Shown piece after piece: positions 20,637 to 28,229 of a stretch of 64,000 nt of DNA; within the stretch, counting starts at the first letter, position 1; the number at the start of each line of letters is the position of its first letter. The position numbers and the translations under genes are program-made. This stretch comes from RH-AL1 sp965214415 (GTDB lineage: Bacteria > Pseudomonadota > Alphaproteobacteria > Rhizobiales > Beijerinckiaceae). Location of the stretch: positions 434,001-498,000 of the forward strand of contig CBDCBQ010000003.1 in assembly GCA_965214415.1 (NCBI GenBank), given 5' to 3'. The notes beneath the pieces were generated by a model. It saw only the letters and a list, made by a program, of their open reading frames with translations, was not told where the DNA came from and did not search any database.

Positions 20637-21574
20637 CGGTAGGTCCGGCCGCCGGCGCGCAGGCTGTCGAGCGTCAGCCGGCCGTCGCGATCGACCGTCG
20701 TGTCGAGCACCGCGCGCACGGACCGCCCCGTGGCGATGCCGAGCGCGCCGCCGCCGGCGACCGCGAAGCCCGAGCCGAGCGCGAGCTCGCCGTCGCGGCG
20801 CTCGACATAGGACTCGATCGAAAGCCGCCGCACGCCGCTCGGGAAGGGCGAGGCGTCGCTGGTGCCGCGCGCGACGACGAAGACGCCGTTGCGGACGGTG
20901 CCTTCCAGCATGGCGCGATGGCCGATCAGGCTCGAGCTGACGCCGTCGAGCGCGAGCGCGCCGACGCGTAGCCCGCCGCCGGGCACGCGGGCCACGGGGC
21001 CGACGACACGCATCGCCGCGCCGGGTCGCGGCTCGATCAGGCTCGCCACGATCGTCCCGTCGTTGCGACGAAGGCCGCTGACGGCGACGGTCTCGCCGAC
21101 CGTGTAGCCGCGCGCGGGCAGGTCCTCGGTCGACACGGTCTGGCCGAGCACGACGACCTGCTTCGCGCCGCGCGCTTCGACCGGCCCGACGACCTCGTGG
21201 GTGATGTTGATGTGCTGCGTCGAGAGTTTGTCGCCTTCGCCACGCGCATCGACGCGGACGACTTGCCCGAGCTTGAGCTCGGAGAGCGCGGCGGGGCGTC
21301 CATCGATGCTCACCCGCGCGTCTGGCGGATAGGCGATGCGCAGATCGTTGACGTAGATCGAGCCGAACTTGCGGATGGTGCCGATGACGCCGGTGCCGCC
21401 GATCCCGCGGTCGGTTTCGTCGACGGGCGGTGCCGCGCCGGTGCCGCCGATGCCGTGGTCGAGCGGACCGCCGATGCCGCGCTTGCCGCCGGCCGCGGAA
21501 AAGATGCCGGCGAGGCCCGTCGAGAGAAGCAGGCCGAGAAAGCGCCGTCGGCTCGGCGGGAGGGGCGCCGTCAC
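20066..21574 (-). CDS. Tat-exported DUF5666 protein with Gly/His/Arg-rich C-terminal tail
   Basis: The 502-residue product opens with a twin-arginine signal, SRRRFLG at residues 8-14 followed by LLLSTGLAGIFSA, so it is probably exported folded. A beta-rich region of DUF5666 type follows (GTIRKFGSIYVNDLRIAY, DGRPAALSELKLGQVVRVDA, and a second and third OB-like repeat). The last 190 or so residues are almost only Gly with Arg, His, Phe and Pro in short repeats. The start is a GTG whose last bases overlap the stop of the DUF6502 gene (GTGA), with GGAGA 7 bases upstream; the longer frame is an overlap artefact. It may be a surface or matrix protein, and the His-rich part may bind metal. Role unknown. 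Confidence 0.8.
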   Translation of the reverse strand: MTAPLPPSRRRFLGLLLSTGLAGIFSAAGGKRGIGGPLDHGIGGTGAAPPVDETDRGIGGTGVIGTIRKFGSIYVNDLRIAYPPDARVSIDGRPAALSELKLGQVVRVDARGEGDKLSTQHINITHEVVGPVEARGAKQVVVLGQTVSTEDLPARGYTVGETVAVSGLRRNDGTIVASLIEPRPGAAMRVVGPVARVPGGGLRVGALALDGVSSSLIGHRAMLEGTVRNGVFVVARGTSDASPFPSGVRRLSIESYVERRDGELALGSGFAVAGGGALGIATGRSVRAVLDTTVDRDGRLTLDSLRAGGRTYRAPGGGRGPGGGRGPGGGRGPGGGRGPGGGRGPGGVGRGGGGGHGVGGHGGGGHGGGGHGGGGHGGGGRGGGGHGGGGGGHGGGDGHGGGGGGRGPGGGRFGGGPGGGRFGGGPGGGRFGGGPGGGRFGGGPGGGRFGGGGGPGGGGRFGGGGRGFGGGGFGGGGRGGGFGGGGGRGGGGGFGGGGGGRR

Positions 21575-22440
21575 GATTTTGTCTCCGATGCTGGCGCCGA
21601 GCTTAGCTCGGGTGCGTCTTCGGTGACCTCCTCCTTGTAGACGTACACGCCGAAATTCCAGCGCCACCCGCCACCGGCATCGCTCTCACAGGCCAGGTTC
21701 GCCTCCTTGTTGGCCGACCGCAGGGCGTCCATCGCCAGGTCGCGCGAGCGCAACTCCAGTGTCGTCGCGAGCTCCTTCGAGAGGCCGTCGTAATGGACGG
21801 CCCGTTCCATGAAGCGGGGCTGCTCGCCGAGCACGTTGGCGACGGCGGCGGCGACGTGGTCGTGCAGGTTGCGGCCAAAATAATAAAGCTGCTGATCGCT
21901 GCCGCCGGCCGGCACGAAGGCGGCCTCGGTGAGGACCACGCGGTCTTCGACATCGACGGCGACGAGGCCGCGGTCGAGCCATTCGTCGAGCACGGCACGC
22001 GGGCGCACGTCACGGGTGACGGAGGTGACGAGCGTCTCGAAGGAGGGCGCCTTCGCGCTGGCCTCCGCGACGCGCGATAGCGCCAGCGGGTGGCCGGCCG
22101 CGTCCGTGAACTCGGGCGCCGACAGCCAGCGCGCCATGATTCGGCTGGTGCGCGAGATCGAGGCCGGCACGACGCTCACCGGCGCCCCCGCCCCACGCAG
22201 GCGCGCCACCTCCTTGCGGTGGATGCCGGTCAGCAGGCTGACGCGGCTGTCCGTCTGCGACTTGCCCGGCAGGGCGAAATCATACTCGGCGACGTTGATG
22301 TACAGCTCGCGCAAGAGGTTGCAGAGCGCCGGAAAGGTGATCCCGCAGCGGATGAAAAGACGCACGAGCGGACGCAGCAGCCGCGCGAGCGGCATCTGCA
22401 AGCGCGCGGCGTCGGGCGCGGATGGTGTGGGATCGGACAT
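21571..22440 (-). CDS. DUF6502 family protein, possible transcription regulator
   Basis: The 289-residue protein matches my memory of DUF6502. The N-terminus MPLARLLRPLVRLFIRCGITF-type helix is followed by LCNLLRELYINVAEYDF, then SRVSLLTGIHRKEVARLR, which reads as a winged helix-turn-helix. The rest is mixed helical (ALDEWLDRG-like and YYFGRNLHDHVAAAVANVL). The likely DNA-binding region, together with two identical-geometry palindromes just upstream of its start, suggests an autoregulator. Its stop overlaps the DUF5666 start (GTGA), so the two form a pair that may act together. The regulator role is inference. Confidence 0.75.
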   Translation of the reverse strand: MSDPTPSAPDAARLQMPLARLLRPLVRLFIRCGITFPALCNLLRELYINVAEYDFALPGKSQTDSRVSLLTGIHRKEVARLRGAGAPVSVVPASISRTSRIMARWLSAPEFTDAAGHPLALSRVAEASAKAPSFETLVTSVTRDVRPRAVLDEWLDRGLVAVDVEDRVVLTEAAFVPAGGSDQQLYYFGRNLHDHVAAAVANVLGEQPRFMERAVHYDGLSKELATTLELRSRDLAMDALRSANKEANLACESDAGGGWRWNFGVYVYKEEVTEDAPELSSAPASETKS

Positions 22441-22466
22441 TCGAGGCGGACCATACAGATGGAAAG

Positions 22467-22514
22467 GTGGGAATCAATCCCACATATAAGTTGACGTGGG
22501 TAAAATTCCCACGT
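22467..22514. promoter_or_regulatory. Twin palindromic operators upstream of the DUF6502 gene
   Basis: Two inverted repeats share GTGGG-N7-CCCAC geometry: GTGGGA-N5-TCCCAC at 22467-22483 and ACGTGGG-N7-CCCACGT at 22494-22514 (perfect 7-base arms). Their centres are 29 bases apart, close to three helical turns. They lie in the divergent interval between the DUF6502 gene and a small forward ORF. They probably bind a dimeric regulator, with the DUF6502 protein as first candidate. Confidence 0.75.
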
Positions 22515-22549
22515 AAAAGCTTTGTGTGATTAAGACACAGCGAGGCGTC

Positions 22550-22774
22550 ATGCATCTGTCCCTGCTCTCCGACAGCGTCTTCTCCGACCGCATTCACGCC
22601 GAGCCGACGATGCAGCCGACTTCGGACGGCCGGGCGCATCGCGACGGCCTGGTTCGCGGCCTGCTCTTCATGGTGGCGGTCGCCATCCCGTTCTGCCTCG
22701 CCGTCGCGACCGGCCGCAGCGCGCAGACCCATCCCTCCTCCGGGTACGCGCAATCGTTCGCGGACGAGCGTTGA
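22550..22774 (+). CDS. Possible small single-span membrane protein
   Basis: The 74-residue ORF starts at an ATG with GAGG at suitable distance and contains one strong membrane segment (LVRGLLFMVAVAIPFCLAVATG). The ends are polar, and it resembles nothing I can name. It is divergent from the DUF6502 gene and shares its operator region, which is the main support for it being expressed. It could be a shadow; a further in-frame ATG at 22610 would give a shorter form. Confidence 0.4.
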   Translation: MHLSLLSDSVFSDRIHAEPTMQPTSDGRAHRDGLVRGLLFMVAVAIPFCLAVATGRSAQTHPSSGYAQSFADER

Positions 22775-22917
22775 CGCCGAGAAACCAGAGCTGGCGGCCC
22801 GCGACAATCCATCCGACCCGTCATTGGGCGAGTTCATCGACTTCCGGCTATGCCGCCGTTTGGAACCGCTGTAAAAAACGGCGCGTTGCGGGGTTGGCTC
22901 GGCTACGAGGTGGACAC

Positions 22918-24470
22918 ATGGTTCGAAAGCATTGGACGATCGGCAAGACGTTTCGGCGCAGCCTGGTTTCGGTGCTTTTTCTCGGGTCGGTCGCCCCAGC
23001 CTTCGCGGCCGACGACAACGCGGATCTCGTCAAGAAGGGCGAGTATCTCGTGACCGCCGGCGATTGCGTCGCCTGCCACACGGCGCCCGGCGGCGAGAAG
23101 TTCGCGGGTAACTACTTCCTGCCGACCCCGGTCGGGAAAATCCCGACGCCGAACCTCACGCCCGACAAGGAAACCGGCATCGGCAACTGGACCGATGACC
23201 AATTCTACCGAGCCATCCACGAGGGCATCGGCGACAAGGGCGAATACCTCTATCCCGCGCTTCCGTTCCCCTGGTTCACCAAGGTGACCAGGGAGGACGC
23301 CATGGCGATCAAGGCGTATCTCTTTTCCCTCAAGCCGGTCCACAATCCGCGCAAGCCGCTCGAGATCGGCTTCCCGTTCGACATCCGCACCGGCCTGCTG
23401 ACCTGGCGTCTGTTGTTCTTCAAGGAGGGCACGTTCGAGCCGATCCGAAGGCGACCCCAGCCGTCAATCGCGGCGCCTACCTCGTCGAAGGCCTCGGCCA
23501 TTGCGGCGCCTGCCACAACAGGGACAACATGATGGGGGCGTCCGTCTGGAGCGGTAAGCTGCAGGGCGGCAAGATCTCCGGGTGGTACGCACCCAACATC
23601 ACCTCCGACGGCCGCGACGGCGTCGGCCGCTGGCCCGAGGACGACATCGTCAAGTTCCTGAAGACAGGTGAGCGCCACAACGCCAAGACGGTCGCGCTCG
23701 GGCCGATGCACGAGGTCATCTACGATTCGACGAGCCACATGAGCGACGAGGATCTGCACGCGATCGCCTCCTACCTGAAGGCGACCGCGGCGAAGCAGAC
23801 GATCTCGGACTCGTCGTCGTCGAAGGACGAGCCGGTCCAGCATGCCGACGCGGCGGCCTATCTCAGCCATTGCGCCTCCTGCCATCAGCAGAACGGCGAA
23901 GGCATCAAGGGCGCGATCCCCTCGCTCGCCGGCAACGGCGCCGTCACCGCCAAGGGGCCGGAGAACGTGATCAGCGTGGTGCTTGGTGGCCTGGAGGCGA
24001 CCAATGGCCTGGCGCCGATGCCGGCCTACGGCGCGACGATGACCAACAAGGAGATCGCCGACGCGGTGAATTACGTGCGGTCGAGCTGGGGCAACCACGC
24101 GCCGGCCGATATCGGGGCGGGCGCGGTCGCCGCGCTGCGCAAGGATGCGCAGACGATGCTCGCGATGAATCGGCCGCAGCCTTGCGCGCCCTACACCGAC
24201 GCGACGCTCGAGAAGGCGATCCAGGGCGCCGACGTCACGCCGCAGCTCGAGAAGATGGACATCTCCAACATGCTGCCGACGATCGACGCCATCGTGCCCG
24301 GCATCAAGAAGGGCGCGCCGTCGGCCAATCCCGACAGCATCACCAACGCGCTGATCGCCACCTACTGCCCGATCGCCAACAAGCTCCCGCAGGAGAAGCA
24401 GTCGATCGCGATGGGCGACTTCGCCGTTCTGACCTATGGCCAGGCGAAGAAGAACGGCCAGCCGAACTGA
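22918..24470 (+). pseudogene. Three-haem cytochrome c, interrupted by a one-base frameshift
   Basis: A signal peptide (RRSLVSVLFLGSVAPAFA) leads into three class I haem domains: CVACH coded at 23065-23079, CGACH at 23502-23516 and CASCH at 23871-23885. The layout matches the membrane-associated cytochrome subunit of alcohol, aldehyde or gluconate dehydrogenases (N-terminal block KGEYLVTAGDCVACHTAPGG, then YLVEGLGHCGACH). The frame is broken near 23442: reading on gives a stop at 23530, whereas inserting one G (CCGATCC to CCGGATCC) restores the missing second haem domain. It may be a sequencing or assembly error, or a real recent lesion. The stop overlaps the next ATG by one base, coupling it to the nitrile hydratase genes. 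No dehydrogenase subunit is nearby. Confidence 0.85.
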
Positions 24471-24796
24471 TGGAGTCGCCTGCCAGCCGACCGGTGCACC
24501 CGGTCGGCCCGCATGATCTCGGCGGCCGTAAGGCCGGCGCCGTCGAGCGCGACGAGCACGACCACGCGCTGTGGGAGCGCCGCGTCGATGCGATGATGAT
24601 GCTCTTGTCGTCGCGCAAGCTGCTCGTGGTCGACGAACTGCGCCGCAACGTCGAGGCGCTCGGTCCCGGCGCTTACGAGCACATGGGCTACTACGAGCGC
24701 TGGGTCGCGGCGCTCGCCAGCGCGATGAACGAGCGCGGCATCGTCTCGAGCGGCGAGCTGGGCCGGCGCATGGCCGAGGTCGAGAAGCGCGGATGA
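24470..24796 (+). CDS. Nitrile hydratase/thiocyanate hydrolase beta subunit, N-terminal part (split beta)
   Basis: The 108-residue protein corresponds to the N-terminal half of a nitrile hydratase beta subunit, or to ScnB of thiocyanate hydrolase. It shows the HDLGGRKAGAVERD start, the helix around LWERRVDAMMMLLSSRKLLVVDELRR and the MGYYERWVAALASAMNERGI block. Accessory/activator proteins of nitrile hydratase share this fold, but the next gene supplies exactly the missing C-terminal domain, so a split structural subunit is more likely. It begins inside the stop of the cytochrome gene (TGATG) and ends in a 4-base overlap with the next gene. Confidence 0.8.
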   Translation: MESPASRPVHPVGPHDLGGRKAGAVERDEHDHALWERRVDAMMMLLSSRKLLVVDELRRNVEALGPGAYEHMGYYERWVAALASAMNERGIVSSGELGRRMAEVEKRG

Positions 24797-25080
24797 TGTT
24801 CGAGGTTGGGGAGGTGGTCGTCGTGCGCGATGCGTGGCAGGCGGGCCACGTGCGCACGCCCGGCTACATCAAGGGGCGCGCCGGGACGATCGCGCAGGTT
24901 CTCGGCCCATATCCAAATCCGGAGGAGCTGGCCTATCGACGCTCCGGTCTGCCGGCCCCGACGCTCTACCGGGTCCGCTTCCGACAACACGACATCTGGT
25001 CGGACTACGCGGGCGAGCCGGACGACACGCTCGACATCGAGATCTACGATCACTGGCTGGAGGCGGCGGAGTCGCGATGA
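24793..25080 (+). CDS. Nitrile hydratase/thiocyanate hydrolase beta subunit, C-terminal part (split beta)
   Basis: The 95-residue protein is an SH3-like barrel matching the C-terminal domain of nitrile hydratase beta or ScnA of thiocyanate hydrolase. Its features are FEVGEVVVVRDAW, HVRTPGYIKGRAGTI, LYRVRF and the terminal DTLDIEIYDHWLE. It caps the metal site of the alpha/gamma subunit. Two tandem ATGs (24793, 24796) are possible starts; both overlap the previous gene. The 3' end overlaps the alpha gene by ATGA. Separate N- and C-terminal beta genes in the order N, C, alpha equal the scnB-scnA-scnC order. Confidence 0.83.
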   Translation: MMFEVGEVVVVRDAWQAGHVRTPGYIKGRAGTIAQVLGPYPNPEELAYRRSGLPAPTLYRVRFRQHDIWSDYAGEPDDTLDIEIYDHWLEAAESR

Positions 25081-25688
25081 CCCACGATCATGCCCACGTC
25101 GCGCCCGAGGGTCCGCCGACGCATGCCCAGATCATGGAGATCGCCCTGCGCGAGCTGCTGATCGAAAAGGGGGTGTTCTCGGCCGCGGACGTCCGCCGCG
25201 AGGTCGAGGCGATGGAGGCGCGCACGCCGGCGACCGGAGCCCGCCTCGTCGCCCGCGCCTGGGTCGATCCCGTATTCAAGTCGCGTCTGCTCGCCGATAC
25301 GAAGGCGGCGGCGGCCGAACTCGGCATCGAAACGGGCCCCTATCGCGTGCTGACGATTGAGAACACGGCCGATCTCCACAATCTCGTCGTCTGCACGCTC
25401 TGTTCCTGCTACCCGCGCATCCTGCTCGGCCTGCCGCCGGCCTGGTACAAAGGCGTCGCCTATCGCGCCCGCGCCGTCCGCGCGCCCCGCGCCGTGCTCG
25501 CCGAATTCGGCCTGGTCTTGCCGGAGGGCGTCGCGGTGCGGGTGCACGATTCCACCGCCGACATGCGCTACATGATCTTGCCGATGCGCCCGGCGGGCAC
25601 CGACGGCTGGGACGAGGATCGACTGGCGGGCCTGGTGACGCGCGACGGCCTGATCGGCGTGGCTCAGGCGGGCAGCCCCGCCGCTTAA
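25077..25688 (+). CDS. Nitrile hydratase alpha / thiocyanate hydrolase gamma subunit, cobalt type
   Basis: This is the metal-bearing subunit (203 residues). The site VCTLCSCYPR places Cys106, Cys109, Ser110 and Cys111 as ligands. Thr107 marks the cobalt form; iron enzymes have Ser there. LLGLPPAWYKGVAYRARAV and the C-terminal PAGTDGWDEDRLAGLVTRD are family blocks. The enzyme hydrates nitriles to amides or, as thiocyanate hydrolase, converts SCN to carbonyl sulphide and ammonia; the sequence alone does not decide. Together with amiE it could complete nitrile use. No dedicated metallochaperone-type activator gene is seen nearby. Confidence 0.9.
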   Translation: MTHDHAHVAPEGPPTHAQIMEIALRELLIEKGVFSAADVRREVEAMEARTPATGARLVARAWVDPVFKSRLLADTKAAAAELGIETGPYRVLTIENTADLHNLVVCTLCSCYPRILLGLPPAWYKGVAYRARAVRAPRAVLAEFGLVLPEGVAVRVHDSTADMRYMILPMRPAGTDGWDEDRLAGLVTRDGLIGVAQAGSPAA

Positions 25689-25765
25689 GCCTCGCCGCGC
25701 GGAGCTGTGGCCAACTCCCGCCTCGCTTGCTAGAAGCACGCCCGTCCCTTCCAGCGAGCCCTCCC

Positions 25766-26353
25766 ATGCGCACCGCGACCGTCGCGCGCGAGACCAAGGA
25801 AACATCGATCGACGTCACGGTCGCCCTCGACGGCATGGGCCGGAGCGCGATGAAGACCGGCGTCGGATTCTTCGATCACATGCTCGACCAGCTCGCGCGC
25901 CATTCGTTGATCGACATGACGGTGACGGCCAAGGGCGACCTGCACATCGACGATCATCACACGGTCGAGGATACCGGCATCGCGCTCGGCCAGGCGATCC
26001 GCCAAGCACTCGGCGACCGCGCCGGGATCACGCGCTATGCCAGCGCCATGCTGCCGATGGACGAGACACTTTCGCGCGCGGCGATCGATGTATCCGGGCG
26101 GCCGTTCCTGGTGTTCCGCGCCGAGTTTCCGCGGGAAAAGATCGGGACGTTCGACACCGAGCTGGTGCGTGAGTTCTTCCAGGCGTTCGCGATGAACGCC
26201 GGCATCACGCTGCACATCGAGACCTTCTACGGCGCCAACGCGCACCACATCGCCGAGAGCTGCTTCAAGGCGGTCGCCCGCGCCCTGCGGGACGCGATCG
26301 CGATCGACCCGCGCCAGGAGGGTGCGATCCCTTCGACGAAGGGGACGCTGTGA
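25766..26353 (+). CDS. hisB: Imidazoleglycerol-phosphate dehydratase
   Basis: This catalyses the sixth step of histidine synthesis, dehydrating imidazole glycerol phosphate to imidazole acetol phosphate. It has 195 residues, the monofunctional length. The manganese-binding HHTVED and HHIAESCFKA motifs are both present, along with GFFDHMLDQLARHS near the start and YASAMLPMDE in the middle. The ATG at 25766 gives the typical N-terminus; the upstream in-frame extension has no support. It heads hisB, DUF2628, hisH, hisA. Confidence 0.96.
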   Translation: MRTATVARETKETSIDVTVALDGMGRSAMKTGVGFFDHMLDQLARHSLIDMTVTAKGDLHIDDHHTVEDTGIALGQAIRQALGDRAGITRYASAMLPMDETLSRAAIDVSGRPFLVFRAEFPREKIGTFDTELVREFFQAFAMNAGITLHIETFYGANAHHIAESCFKAVARALRDAIAIDPRQEGAIPSTKGTL

Positions 26354-26364
26354 TGGTGGGCGCC

Positions 26365-26441
26365 GTCATTGCGAGCGCAGCGAAGCAACCCAGGAGCCAT
26401 CAAGCGGCCCCTGGGTTGCTTCGCCTTCGGCTCGCGAAGAC
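26365..26441. repeat. Interspersed palindromic element of the Hyphomicrobiales type
   Basis: GTCATTGCGAGCGCAGCGAAG with AACCCAGG faces CCTGGGTT with GCTTCGCC, TTCGG and CTCGCGAAGAC across a 16-base loop. The sequence resembles the repeated intergenic palindrome (GTCATTGCGAGCGAAGCGAAGC...) that I remember as abundant in Bradyrhizobium and Rhodopseudomonas. It lies between hisB and the DUF2628 gene and may form a strong RNA hairpin affecting message decay. Confidence 0.7.
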
Positions 26442-26468
26442 GGACGGCAACAGCCGCAAGGTGGCGCC

Positions 26469-26849
26469 ATGACCCTCTACGTCGTGCAGGCGCGCGGGAG
26501 CGACGAGGCGGCGCTCGTCAAGGCGCAGTTCGTCAAGGACGGCTTCACCTGGGGCGGCTTCTGGCTCGGATGGATCTGGCTGCTCTATCGTCGGCTTTGG
26601 CTGGCCGCGGCCGTCTACATCGCGCTCGAGGTCGGCTTCTACTTTCTCGTCCTGCCGCATGCCGCCGCGGGGGCCGCGCTCGCGTGCGACGCGCTCGCCA
26701 AGCTCTTCGTCGGGCTCGAGGGCAACCGGCTGCGGCAAGCCAAGGGCGCGCGGCGCGCGGCGCTGACCGACATCATCGAAGCGCGCAACCGGGAAGCCGC
26801 CGAGGCGATCTTTTACGCGCGGCATGCGCCCGGCGGGATGCCGGCGTGA
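26469..26849 (+). CDS. DUF2628 small membrane protein in the his cluster
   Basis: The 126-residue protein begins MTLYVVQARGSDEAALVKAQFVKDGF and has two membrane segments (WGGFWLGWIWLLYRRLWLAAAVYIAL, then VGFYFLVLPHAAAGAAL). A basic/acidic helical tail follows (NREAAEAIFYARH). This is the DUF2628 pattern. The gene sits between hisB and hisH in many Hyphomicrobiales as I remember, suggesting a constant association without known biochemical role. Its stop overlaps the GTG start of hisH (GTGA). Confidence 0.8.
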   Translation: MTLYVVQARGSDEAALVKAQFVKDGFTWGGFWLGWIWLLYRRLWLAAAVYIALEVGFYFLVLPHAAAGAALACDALAKLFVGLEGNRLRQAKGARRAALTDIIEARNREAAEAIFYARHAPGGMPA

Positions 26850-27493
26850 GCATCGCGGTCATCGATTACGGCTCGGGCAATCTGCGCTCGGCGACCAAGG
26901 CGTTGGAGCGGGCCTCGCGCGAGAGCACCGGCGCGGCCGTCGTCCTCACCGCCGATCCTTACGTCGTCGCCGAGGCCGACCGCATCGTGCTGCCCGGTGT
27001 TGGCGCTTTCGCCGACTGCCGGCGCGGGCTCGGGGCGATCTCCGGCATGATCGAGGCTCTCACGCAGGCGGTGCGCGAAAAAGGCCGGCCGTTTCTCGGC
27101 ATCTGCGTCGGCATGCAGCTTCTCGCGACGCGCGGGCTCGAGCATGGCATCCATCCGGGGCTCGACTGGATCGCCGGCGAGGTGGCCGCGATCACGCCCG
27201 ACGATCCGACGCTGAAGATACCGCAAATGGGCTGGAATACGCTCGACGTGCGCCATGCGCATCCCGTCATGGCCGGTATACCGACCGGCCCGGATGGTTG
27301 GCATGCCTACTTCGTACATTCCTACGGGTTTCGCCCGACCGAGGCCGAGGCCAGCGTGGCGACGTGCGACTACGGCGGGCCGATCGCCGCGATCGTCGGG
27401 CGCGACACCATCGTCGGCACGCAGTTCCACCCCGAGAAGAGCCAGGCGCTCGGCCTCGCTTTGCTCGCCAACTTCCTGCGCTGGGCGCCCTGA
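26846..27493 (+). CDS. hisH: Imidazole glycerol phosphate synthase glutaminase subunit
   Basis: HisH releases ammonia from glutamine for HisF. It has 215 residues. The class I amidotransferase triad is visible: Cys in GICVGMQLL, and His and Glu in TQFHPEKSQ. The N-terminus IAVIDYGSGNLRS and the oxyanion-loop LPGVGAFADC also fit. The start is a GTG overlapping the DUF2628 stop by four bases, chosen because it gives the conserved N-terminus. HisF, its obligate partner, is not in the window. Confidence 0.95.
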   Translation: MSIAVIDYGSGNLRSATKALERASRESTGAAVVLTADPYVVAEADRIVLPGVGAFADCRRGLGAISGMIEALTQAVREKGRPFLGICVGMQLLATRGLEHGIHPGLDWIAGEVAAITPDDPTLKIPQMGWNTLDVRHAHPVMAGIPTGPDGWHAYFVHSYGFRPTEAEASVATCDYGGPIAAIVGRDTIVGTQFHPEKSQALGLALLANFLRWAP

Positions 27494-27503
27494 GCTTCGA
27501 GCC

Positions 27504-28229
27504 ATGATTCTCTACCCCGCGATCGATCTCAAAGCCGGCCAGTGCGTGCGCCTGAAGCTCGGCGACATGGCGCAGGCGACCGTCTTCAACGACGATCCGG
27601 CCGCGCAGGCGGCGGCCTTCGAGCGGCAAGGATTCACGCACCTGCATGTCGTCGATCTCGACGGGGCGTTTGCCGGCAAACCGATGAACGCGGATGCCGT
27701 CGACCGCATTCTCGCCGCCGTCCGCATGCCGGTGCAGCTCGGCGGCGGCATCCGCGATCGGCGGACGCTGGAGGCCTGGCTCGACAAGGGGGTCGCGCGC
27801 GCGATCATCGGCACGGCGGCCGTGCGCGATCCCGCCTTCGTGCGCGAGGCCGCGCGCAAACATCCGGGCCGGGTGGCGGTTGGCATCGACGCGCGCGACG
27901 GCTTCGTCGCGGTGGAAGGCTGGGCCGAGCGCTCCGAGCTGTCGGCCGCCGAACTCGGCCGTCGCTTCGAGGACGCCGGTGTCGCGGCGATCATCTACAC
28001 CGACATCTCGCGCGACGGGGTGCTCGCCGGCCTGAACATCGAGGGCACGCTGGCGCTGGCGGATGCCGTGGAGATCCCGGTCATCGCGTCCGGCGGCCTC
28101 GCCTCGATCGACGACGTGAAGCGCCTGCTGCAGCCCGACTGCGCCAAGCTCGACGGCGCCATCACCGGCCGCGCCCTCTACGATGGCCGCCTCGATCCGG
28201 CCGAGGCGTTGGCGCTGCTGCGGGGGTGA
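27504..28229 (+). CDS. hisA: ProFAR isomerase (phosphoribosylformimino-AICAR-phosphate isomerase)
   Basis: HisA is a (beta/alpha)8 barrel that opens the ribose ring of ProFAR in histidine synthesis. It has 241 residues, the usual size. The N-terminal catalytic Asp is in LYPAIDLKAGQCVRL, the first phosphate loop is QLGGGIRDRR, the second half-barrel Asp is in IIYTDISRDG, and the final phosphate-binding segment is VIASGGLASIDDV. It begins 10 bases after hisH. In many relatives hisF and hisE follow directly; here the cluster stops. Confidence 0.96.
   Translation: MILYPAIDLKAGQCVRLKLGDMAQATVFNDDPAAQAAAFERQGFTHLHVVDLDGAFAGKPMNADAVDRILAAVRMPVQLGGGIRDRRTLEAWLDKGVARAIIGTAAVRDPAFVREAARKHPGRVAVGIDARDGFVAVEGWAERSELSAAELGRRFEDAGVAAIIYTDISRDGVLAGLNIEGTLALADAVEIPVIASGGLASIDDVKRLLQPDCAKLDGAITGRALYDGRLDPAEALALLRG

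Noticed and set aside
19970..20971. Forward-strand Ala/Thr-rich frame of 333 residues opposite the DUF5666 gene
   Set aside because: It is the complement of CCGCCGCCA-type repeats; the reverse strand has a Tat signal and DUF5666 domain, while this frame is low complexity without any fold signal.
23529..24470. Separate one-haem cytochrome gene starting at 23529
   Set aside because: The sequence before its ATG, in the same phase, codes the second haem domain that belongs to the upstream half; it is one frameshifted gene.
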